Shown piece by piece: positions 23,400 through 35,204 of a DNA stretch of 64,000 nt. Numbering within the stretch: the first letter of the stretch is position 1; each line of letters begins with the position of its first letter. This stretch comes from Ectocarpus siliculosus. Taxonomy: Eukaryota > Sar > Phaeophyceae > Ectocarpales > Ectocarpaceae. Made by a program: the position numbers and the translations under genes. The stretch is taken from NCBI GenBank assembly GCA_000310025.1, contig FN649733.1, positions 451,329-515,328 on the forward strand, written 5' to 3'. The notes under the pieces were generated by a model. The model searched no databases. It saw nothing but the letters and a program-made list of their open reading frames with translations, and was not told where the DNA came from.

Positions 23400-23550
23400 G
23401 TAGCCTTTGCAGGGTTTTTCTATTAAGTAAAACATGTTGGATATAGCATGCAATCGGGGGAGTAGGGTTAGGGTTAGGGGTACGATCTGCGTACCCCCCT
23501 TCCTGTTCTACTTCCTCATCAAGTATTTTTGTCGCGAAGGCGGTCCAGCT
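23400..23550 (+). repeat. Telomere-motif dispersed repeat, copy A
   Basis: It shares the ordered blocks AAACATGTTGGATA, ATCGG, AGGGTTAGGGTTAGGG, TCTGCGTACCCCC and CCTG(G/T)TCT with the other four copies in the window. It lies just 3' of the degraded assembly gap. Confidence 0.75.
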
Positions 23551-23597
23551 AATGACAAGCTTTTTGACAACGTGCGGGTGCCTTTGTTCTTGCGCAG

Positions 23598-26500
23598 GGG
23601 GCTGCGAGTACGGAGGTTGCAGCCAGGCCACCAGCGGCGGGCGAAGGTTTTGCCGACGGCACGGAGAGGGGCGCCGCTGCAAGACGCCGGGCTGTATGAA
23701 GGTATGGTACTTTCCAAAACATGTGTGGCACGAGATGTTGGCGCGTTGACACGACAAGTGTACGTATCATAATTCAGACACCGCCGTCGCACAGCATGCG
23801 GCTTTTGAGGGTGGACCATACGGCGGCATGACATCATGCCGTTCCGCCCGAGACTCCAGGAAAACGAAGCCTTGTACCTACACCAATTGTCAGCCCAGCC
23901 TTGTGCCGTTTGTCGAGGTGGCGAAGCCGATACATGTGGGCGCGGCACGCGGAAGGTTTCTCCAGCTACCGTCTCTACCCCTGCGGCGCTTCTATTCTAT
24001 CTTCCGCCGTGGTTTACTCTGCTCTCTCAATGGGGTGTTTGCGTGTTACACTCCCCAGCTTTTGGCTGTAGGTCAACATCGTGCGAGCCGTTCCATGTGA
24101 TGCGCTCCTTTGGATAGTCCCGTGTACTCTTACCTTTTTCAGTCTGCCTGAAGCCGTCGTTCTTGCGGACCCTGTTTAGGTGGACGTAGGAGGGGGTAAC
24201 TGCCGCAAGCACGGAGGGGGGAGGCGCTGTGGAGCCGATGGCTGTATGAAAACGGACGTGGGCGGTGAGTGCTCCGGGATGGTCGCAACGGTTGCTAGCA
24301 CCCACGTCGTGTGTCGCGCGTGTGAGCAAGGCTAAGGTTTGGCGTTTCCCCCACAATAGTGACCGAGATGGTGCGAAAGTCCGGGTATCTGATGCTGAAC
24401 GTGCCTGTAGCGGAGGGATTGCTTGAGGATTTCCCTGGGTGGTGACCTTTGACAGGTCAGGTCGTGCCCTGTAACGCGGTCCTGACCTGTCGCGCGGACT
24501 AGCAAAGAAACGAAACCACCAGGTCAGGTCAGGGTGGTGGTGACTCTACCCTGAACTTTCCTGGCTTATGTAGCTGATCGACGAAGAACACTTCTCGCTG
24601 CCGTGTTTAGAAATCAAGCACGGACGCCCGTCGTTTCGAACCTGCGTGCTGCCTCGTTGTCGTTGTTTCACGGCAAAGCGAAGAATCGTGCGGCAATTTC
24701 GTCTGTAACGCACACCGTTTTTCGTGCTCTGCCCTGCGTTGTGTTGTAGGCGGGTTCTGCGTGAGCCATGGGGGGGGAAAGCGCTGCCAAGCGCAAGGGT
24801 GCGCGAAGGGCGCTCAGGCGGGAGGTGTGTTTTGCAAGTCCCATGGCGGTGGAAGGCGATGCCGTATCGAAGGATGCATGACAAGGTGAGTTAACAAACG
24901 GGCGTGCGCTCTCAAGAGCCGGGAGCGGAACTGGTGACTGTTCGTTGCTTTTCGATGGCTCGTGTTGGCCTTGTCCAGCGGGGTTCCGTCTTTCTGCGAA
25001 ACGTCCGTGTGTGTACAAAACACCAACCGTGGCAAGTGGGTTGCTTTCACGATTGGCGCGGCGACGAGTAACGGTCGGGGGGGGCGGGGGGGGCGGCACG
25101 TCCAGATCACAAAAAATTCACTGCCCCCCCACGTCCTGTATTATTTGCTTTTATACCAGGCTGGAACGTTCTCAGTAGTCTACGCATCAAAATCGATTGA
25201 GCAAACGTATGGGATAACGTGTTGAATCCGTGCTTTGGGATTAGGGTTAGGGATAGGGTCTGCGTGCCCCTTCCCTATTCTTTTTCTAGATACTCTTATA
25301 AATCCTGCGTAGGCGGTCCAACGTTCTAGGAAGAGTGTTCTGGAATTTGGCGCGCGTTTGGCGAAAGTGCGTCGTACCGCACGTAGGTCATCATCGCCCA
25401 GTGCCCCCCTTGACTCGCAAGGCACCCTTGTTGAAACGTGACCCCTCGCAACTGTATCCCCACGTGTTCCTCACAGCGCACAGAGCGGTGCAGACGTTCT
25501 CTGCATCAAGCACGGCGGCGGCAAGCGGTGCATGGTCCCCGGGTGCAAGAAGCTCGTCCGCAAGAACAACCGCTGCACGAAGCACGCTTCCGACGGCTCG
25601 TCGGGCGCGCGCGCCCCCCCGCGGCCGGCGGCGTCTGCGTCCTTGGCGGCGAAGGCGGCCAAAACAAAGGCCGCCATATCGGCAACGACCGCGGCATTGA
25701 CGGAAGCCGTCGGAGTGCCACAGGTACCACCGGCGGCACGGCACCAACGCGCGGCGGCGTCGTCAGCGCGCCCCAAAAGCCAGGTCTACTCGTCTTGCCC
25801 GACCAAACAGAGGGCGCCGCCGCCGTCGCAGCGCGTGGCTAAGGCTACACCCGACCGGCCGCCCAGTCCTCGGGAGCGGCATCAGTCGCCGCCCCTGCGG
25901 CCTCATCGGCGTGCAGGAGCGGAGAGCGGCGGCGGCTTCGCCGCTGGTGGGCCGTTGCCGTCGATGTCGTTGATGGCAGCGAGGGAACCGTCTCCCAGCT
26001 TTGGTTTGGGAGGCGATGTCCCTCCTCCCGGTGGGCTCTCTGCGCTCCGCGAACCAGGAGCTGTGCCTTCGGCAGTGGCGGCAGCAGCAGCGGGGCCGCT
26101 CTTGCAAGGGCAACAGCAGCTGCGCGGTGCTGTCGGGCGGTTTCAAGACGGTATCCCCCGGGGTCGGGAGGTTTTCTCGCCGGATGGTAGCCACCCTCAT
26201 CATCCTCGAGGCATGCCCCAGCTTGCGGGAATGGGTTCCATCGGGCCAGGGTTGCCGAGGTTCGATGGGAGGGACGACTCCAGGGCGGCACAGGCGGCGT
26301 CGATGGGTCCGGAGCTTCCTCACCACGCCTATGCCTCGGTGGGTGGGCAGGGCCTGGTTCGCGATCTGCTGCCGGGGGTAACGGTAGCAAACGGGAGTGA
26401 AAGGGTTGACATGGTGAATGGTTCGTGGATGCCCTCGGAGAGGATGGTGGGGCCGGCCCCCGCGCCGCAAGGGCTGGACGGCGTTGACAACCGGGCGCCC

Positions 26501-29175
26501 CCCTTCCGTGGCGGTCATTTCTCGAAGGGAGCGATCGAGAGGTCGCCGTCCGTGTCACCCTTGCCTCCCTCGCTGCTCCTGCAGCCGCCGCCGCCGCCGT
26601 TCTCGATGCCGTTCCCGGCGTCGGCGACGGGTTCCCGCGAGGCTTGCGGCGGCGGCGGCGGTGGCAAGGTCGTCGAAGGCGGCTCGAGAGACGCCGCCGG
26701 CATGAACGGCAGACAAAGCGCGACCTACGGCGGTGGTGATAGTGACCGGGTTCCGTTGAATGCACCCAACGCGCCGGTGTGGGAAAGAGGGGGGCTAGCT
26801 CCGACGACGACACTAGCTCACCCGTCCGCCGCCAGGACGTCGGACCCACAAGCAGCAGCCTCCACCTCTGCGGCGACCGCATTTTCAATGAGTAACGGTG
26901 GGCTGCCTACGTCGCAAGACGCCGCTCTTTCTTCTCGGCCGGTGGAGCCTATACGCCCGCTACCCGCAGCCGCCGCCGCCGCCCCGCGTCTGGGGTCTTC
27001 GTGTTGTGGAGGGCGAAAGTCCACCGACTCCAGCGGCGGCGGTGGGAAAGCGGCGGCGGCGGCGGCGGCCGGGCATAAGGCGCCGGAGAGGACGAGGGCG
27101 TGCTCGACCTCCCCCCCCGCAGAGCAGACGTCGTCGTTCATCAGTCTGTCCGTCTCTGGCATGATGTGCATGGAGAACTGCGGGCAGACGGTCCAGCAGG
27201 CGCTCAAGAAGGTCCCGGGCGTCCTGAGCGTGACGATTCATTTCCCGACGAGGACGGCCTCGATCAAGGTGAGAGCCTTGGCGGTGTTCTGTTGTCTCGT
27301 GACGTGTCCTGGGGAGCGGTGCCAACTTTTTTGATAAGGGTTAGGAGTGACAAACAATCAAGCTCCTGGACCGCCGCACCAAAAATTGGACAGGTATGAT
27401 GAGTTTAGCGAGCAATCAAGCTCTCAGTTTGTGCAACAGCGTATCCTCTCTCTCGCTTTCTTTGTCTCACTGCTGACCGCTGATTCCCCCCCACTCAAGT
27501 AAGGACGATAGGCTGGTCGCTTTTACGGCGAGTAGCATAACCTGAAGGGCTCGGCCATGTACTTCGGATGGCCTCATGTATTGGTGCTTGCTTAGCCGTC
27601 GAAATTTTCTTGGAATTTTCGGGTTTTCGGACGGCTAGGGAACGGACTCCGGGTTGTCCAACATTAAATAATTGTACACAACTCGGTGGGAGAATTGTGG
27701 TAACAGCTCGGACGCACCGATTCATCCCAAAACCGCGCCTGCTCGTGTCGGTTGGGTCAGGTCGACGCTAAGGCGAACGTGACGCTCGGAGACCTGACGT
27801 CGGCCCTTGACGCGATCGGTTTCGGCTCGAGCTGCGTGGCGACCACGACCACCCAGGAGCCGACCCTCGAGCAGGACGGGGTGAACGCCGTTTGGGCCAT
27901 CGCCAATGCCCTAGGTGAGAGTGGCTGGCGATAGACTAAATAGGTGCGCCACCGGGCCTTGGGTGCTTGGACACGTGAGAGCGGTGGCAGTATTTGTCGC
28001 ATAGGAACATTGGATTGCCTCCCGTTTGGGTACGAGTCACGAGAGCTATGTAGCTGCGCCATCTCCAATGGCGGTAGATTACAGGGACCGAGGTACGAGA
28101 CCGACCGGGCTGGTTTTCAGGGCCAGAGGACCGGCGAGCAACACGAGCACCATGTGCAACTATTACACCATCTTTCCCGCTTATTAAGAATTTTCTCCCA
28201 CTCACTGCAAAGACTTGAGGGTATATCTCCCCTTCGATTCTATCGTGAACTGGTAGTCTTTCTGTGATAGCATGTTTTTTTTTTTCTGAAAACCTTGGGG
28301 CAGTTTTGCCACACGAGTGTGCGAAACGACGGACTGCCTACAACGCACAGAAAATAAGGTTGTTGCAAAAAAACGACCAGGGAGGGGGCAAGCAGACCGT
28401 AACCCTACCCTAACCCCAACTTGTATAGCCGATGCTATACTTAATCCAGTATGTTTGCTTACTCAGTAAAACCTGCGTAGACTACTCAAAACGACGCTCC
28501 GGGTTACGACCTGTCGCGCGCGTAGGCGACAAGATGAGACTTTTGCCCTCCCGTACGTGTGTCGTGCAGGCCTCGTGGACCCCGGGTGTGCCATGGCCTG
28601 GGGAAGACCGTGCAGCTGTGGGGACGATTGCAGGTGTATTAACTGCCCTCAGCACATGAAGAAGGTGCGTGGGACGGAGTTTTTTCGCGCGTGGTTCTGT
28701 CGGGCGTTGCGGTGCCGCTCGAGTGGCTGGACGGGCAAGCGTTGTGTTTGGACGCAACCACCTGTCTCTTTTCCAGCACAGCCGTGGCGAGGATATGAAG
28801 CTTGGATTGTTTTGGGGTTGGGGGTTGGGGGTAGGATCACGAAAGGCCCCCTCTCTGTTTCACATACTCATGAATGCGGTCCCTATTTTCATCCCTCCCT
28901 GTTCTCTTGACAAAGTAGGAAGGGACGATTGGCCATCGGTGATCGGTCCAATGGTCCGTCCTCTGAAGAGGACGCGTTGTTAACTGCTACTGCTACGGCA
29001 TGAAAAGCATGAGAACGCCCCCTGTTCTCTCCCTCTCCCTCCCGTTCTCATTGCTGCCCGCCCCCCCCCCCCCCCCCAGGTGTCACACGCGGTTGACCTT
29101 GTCCTGCAAGCGGCCGACTTGAGCAGCTCCAAGGCGCCCCCAGAGGAGCCAAAGCCAAAGCCAAAGGCAAAGTAG
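23598..29175 (+). CDS. Zinc-knuckle repeat protein with HMA domain and CxC copper-type motif
   Basis: Exons: 23598-23701, 24750-24885, 25477-27268, 27761-27914, 28570-28664 and 29080-29175 (TAG). Splice phases agree from 24750 to the end; an exon is probably missing between the first two, and the start is unknown. Repeats of C-x4-C-x9/10-C-x2-H-x5-C (for example GCSQATSGGRRFCRRHGEG and CVSHGGGKRCQAQGCAKG) match the WRKY19-like knuckles common in heterokonts. A linker of about 480 residues rich in A, G, P and S follows. A heavy-metal-associated domain comes next: SVSGMMCMENCGQTVQQAL, VPGVLSV, then across an intron LTSALDAIGFGSSC. Its metal site is C-x3-C instead of the usual C-x2-C. The tail has RPCSCGDDCRCINCPQH, like the CxCxxxCxCxxCxxH motifs of fungal copper regulators, and ends in a PKPKPKAK run. 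A metal-responsive regulator or chaperone is an inference. Confidence 0.82.
25175..25300 (+). repeat. Telomere-motif dispersed repeat, copy B
   Basis: A diverged copy containing AGTAGTCTACGC, GATTAGGGTTAGGGATAGGG and TCTGCGTGCCCCTTCCCT. It lies in the intron between the zinc-knuckle exons ending 24885 and starting 25477. Confidence 0.65.
28335..28500 (-). repeat. Telomere-motif dispersed repeat, copy C (inverted)
   Basis: Reverse-complement copy. On the minus strand it reads AGTAGTCTACGCAGGTTTTAC, GTATAGCATCGGCTA, GGGGTTAGGGTAGGGTTACGG and CCCCCTCCCTGGTC, then TTATTTTCTGTGCGTTGTAGG. The last block shows that the family extends about 40 bp beyond the TTAGGG part. It lies in the intron before 28570. 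Confidence 0.75.
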
Positions 29176-31866
29176 CAGCACAAAGACCTGGCCATCTATT
29201 ATATAATAGTCGCAAATGTAAATGTTATGTATGCTGCTTCTTGTGCATCATATGATGAGAATTTGTATTCAGGGAATCTTAGTAGGTTGGCTTTTCGGGA
29301 AACTTCGGCAACGTGCACGCTACAGCGTTCGTCAACCCCTGTAGCCCCAGGGAGTTACTAAACAAAACTTTTGCTATTAAAATAATACAAGAAAGGGTCT
29401 ACAAGGGGTTCTCCGAGTTTTAGCACCCAACCTGATGTCGTTTTCGCAACTCAAGGGTCGGGTACCGAGCGCCGAGAGTGATCTCCAAGGAAGTTTTGCT
29501 CTTCGCTTCCCACCCCCCCTCCCCCCTGATTTTTTTTCGTGTTTTTGGCACCATTTGCTCGTGGGGGTGGAGTGTAGCAGGAATGCCGGGCCGCTTGGGT
29601 CCTGTCCTCTCCACACGCATTTAGAGATTGTTCTCGCGCAGCGATGTTTGTCTCAGACGAAGTGAGACATTTAAGTTGGTGGTGATCGTGATTGCCCGAC
29701 ACGGTGCAAGCAAAGTTCGCTTTTTCTTCCTTCGTCCTTCGGCCACGTCACGGCGCGATGCCTGCCTATTTCTTGACGCGGCGTTGCGCCTTAAGCGAGG
29801 TTTCAGGAGTTGTGACAAAATGTGCGGCATCGGCGAGCGCCAAAGCGAGATGTTGGCGCAAAAACTGTTTGGATTTCTGCAACAGCTGTCACCTAGATTA
29901 TTATTCAGTAGCCTTTTTTTCGTGGCCCGGTTGTGTGCGGTACTCCTTCCTGTTGCCAGTAGATAGTCCTAGGTCCAGAGGCATAACCGTAATCTAGAAT
30001 TGCGCCCCGTGTTTCTGTGCGTTCTCCTCTCCGTGAAATTACAATAAATCTTAATCTTTGCTTCGGTGTCCCACGCAAATTATCTGGGATGTACATAGTC
30101 CATCGTGCTGTTTCGTTAGCTTATTGGTTACAGGCAATGGTATCGTATTAGGGTAGAAAATGGGTGATGGGTGATGGTACTGACGCAGCGGTACGGTGTC
30201 TCTTATCACGGAACGATATTTTGTTTCTGCTGGGTTCTCGGTTGTGGGCGCTTTTTCCCGTTGGGAGCGGTCGTTGAAGGTGTTTCGAATGACTGCGTTG
30301 TGTACGTGAGAGCTGAAAGATGAAGCAAGAGATTCGGTGTTGTAAAGTCTTCAAAGCACGAAAGTTAGCTGCATCCGAGAAGAAGAAAACGTAAAGTTGG
30401 TGAAAACGAGAAAAAAAAAAAAACTGAACACGGTGATCGCAGACAGCGTGCCGCCCTCGTGCGCCAAGTGAGGTGCACGTGTTGTTTCATGGGAATCGAA
30501 TAAGCACGATTCGATGCAAGACCAATCAATTTGTCTGGAGACGTTTAATATGTCCCCTAGCAGTGTTGTGTCGTTCGATCCCTGCATGGACCAACGAAGA
30601 CCGTTAACGGGTGTGGGATACGACCAGACGCTGTTCTACTTCCTCCCCTCCGCGCGAGGGAGCTTTGGAATTCATGGGCCATACAGGATACAGGAACCAA
30701 ACACCATCGTAGAAAAGTGTCAAACGCCGTCAGTCCGCTTGTAGTATGTAATGCAACGTGTTCTACTCTGTACAAAAAAACTGTACAATACCGACGATAT
30801 ATAGACTGAAGCAGCGCCGCCCTTCAAATCTAAATTGATGCAGCTGCGGTGCCCACATCATGACGCGAGTTCAAGAGGCGCCCTGGGCAACAATTTAGCT
30901 CCCAACGCCAGCCGCTCTGCTCCCCGGACACCCCGCTCGGTCTCTCCCATGTGCCGCTGGTAAGCCTTCTCTCTTTCCTACATGAACGGGTCGCTTGCAC
31001 CGATTTTTTCACTCGCCCGAGTGGAACCCCCCCCATCAGCAACAGCGAAACCGTCGCTTGTCGCTCGCCTGCATCAGGGCAGTACGTTTCATACCTGAAG
31101 CACGGCGGTTGCAATGTCTTCTCCCAATTTTTGATACCCCGAGCGGTCGACCCCCGCTCTGTCGCCAAACAACGCGCAAGGCTCCACTAAAAACAAATAA
31201 ATGCCTCGGAAGAATGCGAAAGCACGCGCCTCTCAACCGGCGTTCTCCACACTCGTGCATTTTAACAACAACTATCCACTATCAACAACCATCGACCACA
31301 CCATCACCTCACAAGCGCTATGCTCGCCCCCCAACACGTAGGCTGCACACGTACGTCCAACGCCCACGGTAGACATCGTTTTTCGACACGCCGCACTAAA
31401 ATACTACGGAACGAACATCGCGTACCGAAGTCCACCACCTCTTCCCCTAGCAGGTCGCTTGCTACACGGTTGGGAAAGCTCTAGAAGAACAGCGGTTTTT
31501 TTCTGCTTCAAAGCCGCCGGGAACTGTAATACATCAGCGGCAGCTATCCCGAGCCGCCCCGTTCTAACGTCTGCTTCTTTTGATGACGTCATGGACGGAA
31601 AAATTCACCCCGATTCTTTCTTCCTGGGTGTCGCTCCACATAGCTACACAATACACATTACATGGCCCACGCCCCGAAACACAAGCCGGAGACGACGAGC
31701 CTGCTGGACTTAGCCCTGCCGCCTCTGTACAGCTCGCGCCGTGTCAGCGCCTCGTATCGCCCAGCAAACACCGAGCTGATCTACAGCTGCTGTAGACTTT
31801 TACACCCGGCCAAATAGTAGTTCCGCCCACTATTATTGGCAGCGTTTCCTCCACGGTAATCGCTTG
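29176..31866. other. Intergenic, no gene recognised
   Basis: This 2.7-kb stretch lies between convergent genes. ORFs are short, overlapping and without family motifs, and there are scattered A/T runs. It must hold the 3' ends of both neighbours. I see nothing else that can be supported. Confidence 0.55.
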
Positions 31867-33908
31867 TCACTGCCTTCGTCTGCCGGGAACGCTGGATGGC
31901 CGGCGGACCCATGGTCTCCACCAACAAGCGCCGAGGGCCGCCGACAAGGCCTGCTTGAGGATGGGGAGCGTCGCCGCCAGCTGCAGCAGCGTGAGCAGCA
32001 GGAGGAGACATGTCGCCGCGCACGAGAACAGCTCCGGAAACACCATGTAGACCGTCCACGCGGCCATCACCATCCCCTGAAGCGCACACGCCGGTTCGGA
32101 TTCACAAACAGCACGACTTGTTTAGGCGCTTGCGTTCGGGCAATTGCAGACGGAAAAAAACAAAGCGGTGCGCTGGATACAAGCACGGCCAAGGGACAAA
32201 GGGTGTCATAAACTTGTAGGTATCAATAATAGGAACCATAAAACGTAAAGAGAAGACAGGGCCAAACGCGGTACAGGACAGCGGTAGTCCACGCTTGTGA
32301 GACACATTTTTGGGTGTCCGGGGGAAGAGGAGGAGGAGGAGGAGGAGGAGGAGGAGGGGCAAGCGCTGCACCCTTCAACACCAAGACCAAAAGGAAGAAT
32401 CTCACGGACGACACACGCCTAGAGACAGGTCACCTGAACTGCACCACGGACTGGCGGTCAAAGTCCCCCTGTCACCCGCAATGCTAAAAGCCGGAGCACT
32501 GATACGTACCGCAATACACTCACCAGGGTAAGCGCGCACAGTATCGCAGACCCAGCCCCTCGACCAACGCCCCGAGATGACGATGTCGATGCTGCTGCTG
32601 ATGGTGGTACTATGAAACAAAAAAAAGTGTGAAACGCAGCGCACTTAGCGACGATCCATGCCTACCGAAGCCGTAGGTGAGTCAAAACCAACGCTCTGTG
32701 AAGGGCCCTCGCGTAAGCGAGACCAGCCATGAACCCCCAAAAATTTCTACCAACTTGATCGAACACCGGCTGCGTGATCCCTAGCTCGAGCCGGGCAGCC
32801 GGTTCACACCCCAGAAAGTGTGCGAGTAAGCGGAGCACACATGAGAGGTCAAGGTTTATTCTACCCAACGGAAAAAGTACACCGAAGGATAGGGATACAT
32901 GCTTAACTACCTGTCGGCCAGTGAATCGATGGGCTCAAGACCACCAGCCACCTGTCTCATATCAATCTCAAGTGTAGAATGTTTCGTCGCATGCAATACC
33001 TGCAGCAGCACACGGAGTCCCTCGTTCGGCGCCTGCCACCGACCCCCTCTGGCTAATCATGACGTGCATGCACGAGCCCTCTTGTATGCGGTACGAGCCC
33101 ATCTTGTGTGAGTCTTGCAGCTCCTTGCCGCTTGCGATCAGCCGGCACTGGGAGTTGGCAACCAGCGAAAGAGAGGGAAACAAAACGGGGTTGAATAAAT
33201 AAGGGTTATATTTATTTTTGCATTTATTTTTCCCAATAGAAACAACCAGGATTTGTCGGGACTCGAAAGACAAAGCGGGTTAGAGGACTGCCGTGTACAC
33301 TCGCCAGGACGCTGTTCGAGAACTACAAAAACTACCGCAGGTTGCATCACGATATCACAACCCCTTTTTGGACCGAATTTCCAAGCTCGACTACTCGGCA
33401 GGGGAAAACAGCAGTGACGGCGCCGGAACCGGCGGCGTTGGAACTGCCTGTCTCATCGAGAGCTTTCCGAAAATGATCATATCGTATGATGTCGGGATCC
33501 TCTCGTCGTCGTGGAACAACACAGGTTTCAATTCGGTCCAGGGGGTGTGGTATCTTATGCAACCTACCTACGGCAGACGAAAGCGTGGACGAGCAGGCCC
33601 TACTTTTAGCCTGCCGTCCGTTACGACGATGGGAGAGCCGCCAGTTGGGGGTATTTGGCACTCGATACTGATCTGTTCTGGGGGTTACGTGAATGTGTAT
33701 GTGGTATGGCAGTTTGGGCGGCGGGCCCCCCCGCAGGGCTCCTCGCTCCTCCCTCCTCTTCTCTAAGAACCGGGGCTCACTTCCATTCGCTCAAAAATTG
33801 CGGCGTGTTCAACAAGCTCCCGGTGTTTTCTCGTACCCTTTTGCCTTCTCCGATGACATCGCCGAACACCCGAGTCTTGAAGTCCGCCACGGTCTCCGCA
33901 TCGTCGAA
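31867..33908 (-). CDS. Ubiquitin-like-domain membrane protein (TMUB/DSC3/HERPUD-like), partial model
   Basis: Two exons join in phase 0 to give most of a ubiquitin-like fold. Exon 33837-33908 encodes DDAETVADFKTRVFGDV and exon 33000-33147 encodes CRLIASGKELQDSHKMGSY then RIQEGSCMHVMIS, as in ubiquitin-like domains (tVadlK, RLIyaGK-L-D, Y-I--GS--H-vi). Further exons with good splice sites at 32524-32609 and from about 32078 to the stop at 31867 join as SAILCALTLGMVMAAWTVYMV followed by FPELFSCAATCLLLLLTLL. These are one or two membrane segments. An exon between about 32680 and 32860 is likely but its frame is unsettled, and the ATG exon above 33908 is not found. An N-terminal ubiquitin-like domain plus C-terminal membrane helices suggests an ER membrane protein of the protein-degradation system. 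That role is inferred from architecture only. Confidence 0.6.
32325..32356. repeat. (GGA)n trinucleotide repeat
   Basis: About ten tandem GAG/GGA units. It lies in an intron of the ubiquitin-like gene model. The leucine-rich minus-strand ORF across it is a product of the repeat. Confidence 0.9.
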
Positions 33909-34281
33909 CTGGTTTCCGAGACATTGGATGGCAGGCGTTCGTTCCACGGTGTTCGCGATGAAAACCGATGACAAGGGGAGGGGAACAGATGCGGTTCATG
34001 TCAATCACGTCAGCTTGTATCAGCAGTACTGCAGCGGCAGCAGAGGAGGCCCATTAGCCTGGACGCTGGGGGATGATTGATGGCTTTGACGAGGGCGAAG
34101 GGTTCAAGAACCTTGCCGATTAAGCATTCATCAGGAGGATGGTGCAACTCTCGTCGTTTTGTTTGGGGGGGGGAGGCGTACTCTCATGTTTTGCATGCCT
34201 TAGCGGTTAGACCATTGACCACGCGTCCTCGAAAGTACGGGGGGGGGGAGGGGGGGATACACGTCGTTACACGAGGCTATA

Positions 34282-35204
34282 GGCAATACCGTAGGTGACA
34301 CAAGATACCACACCCACAGAAGATACCACAACCCAAACGAAATCTTACAGAAAACCACACCCGTGTGATAATATTCTGCGTCCTGGAAAAACGCATCGAT
34401 TTATCACACTGTCACAGAAGATACCACACCCCCTAAGTTGAGCCGCAAAATATATCACGGAGCCCCCTATCACACCGGTGTGGTAGGCCGTCATCACGCA
34501 CATAGCGCACGCCGCAACCCTGCACTCCAGCTATGGCGACCGACATAACCGCGGAGATGAACGAAGCACATAACACTGCTCAAAGCATCGCGGCGCAGAC
34601 TCCAGCGACAGCGCCACGCCCAACTACGTCATTTTTTTCTGTCGCGCCTGAGACTCCCGCAGCACCCGGTGTGCCTGCCACCGCCCGTGCTACCGAGGAC
34701 CGCGCAGCAGAACCTACGGCTGACGCTCCCCCAACAACACCTGTTGTGCCTGGCACCGCCCGTGCTGCTAACGGTCACACGACACCACCCGCAACCCAGA
34801 AATCTTGTGGGAGCACTTCATGATCGGTGTAACGTTATAAAACGCCATGATTATCACGCCCCTCGTTATCGCACACACACGCCGTAGGTTGGGTCGTGTG
34901 GGCGGACTTCTTCCCACGGGTGACATTTTCACACCCCATCTTCCTCACACGCCCTTGTTACCACACCTCCTGTGGGTGGGGTGTAGGCGCAGTTCGTTCC
35001 ATGGGTGGCATTATCACACCCCCTTTTTATCACACACCCCTGTTATCACACACCCTGCGGGGTGGAATCCTCTGAGAGCAGTTTATCACACGGGTCACAC
35101 AAGATATCACACTCCCTACAGAGTACCACATCCGTGTGATAACTTTTGGACGTTCGAAATGTTATCACACGGGTGTGGTATCTTGTGTCACCTACGGTAC
35201 TGCC
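34282..35204. mobile_element. Non-autonomous TIR element, 923 bp, with ATCACAC arrays
   Basis: The ends are inverted repeats of about 36 bp with one mismatch: GGCAATA then CCGTAGGTGACACAAGAT and ACCACACCC on the left; the right end is the complement with GGCAGTA. The interior is filled with TATCACAC and ATACCACAC motifs in both orientations, like subterminal transposase-binding repeats. CCGTAGGTGA is shared with the end of the hAT element at 19899, which suggests a related transposase. A small ORF inside (34533-34823, Ala/Thr/Pro-rich) has no recognised domain. No target-site duplication is evident. Confidence 0.75.

Noticed and set aside
23458-23490. Interstitial telomere
   Set aside because: Only two or three TTAGGG units, embedded in a longer dispersed repeat found five times, so it is not a telomere remnant in itself.
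22821-23757. ORFs across the N run and homopolymers
   Set aside because: They read through placeholder bases and low-quality runs, so they carry no biological information.
25763-26888. Long minus-strand ORFs (251 and 347 codons)
   Set aside because: They are antisense to the GC-rich, Ala/Pro/Gly-coding linker exon of the zinc-knuckle/HMA gene. Skewed codon composition removes stops on the other strand; no domain is visible.
32102-32414. Leucine/proline-rich minus-strand ORFs
   Set aside because: The Leu and Pro runs are coded by the GGA microsatellite.
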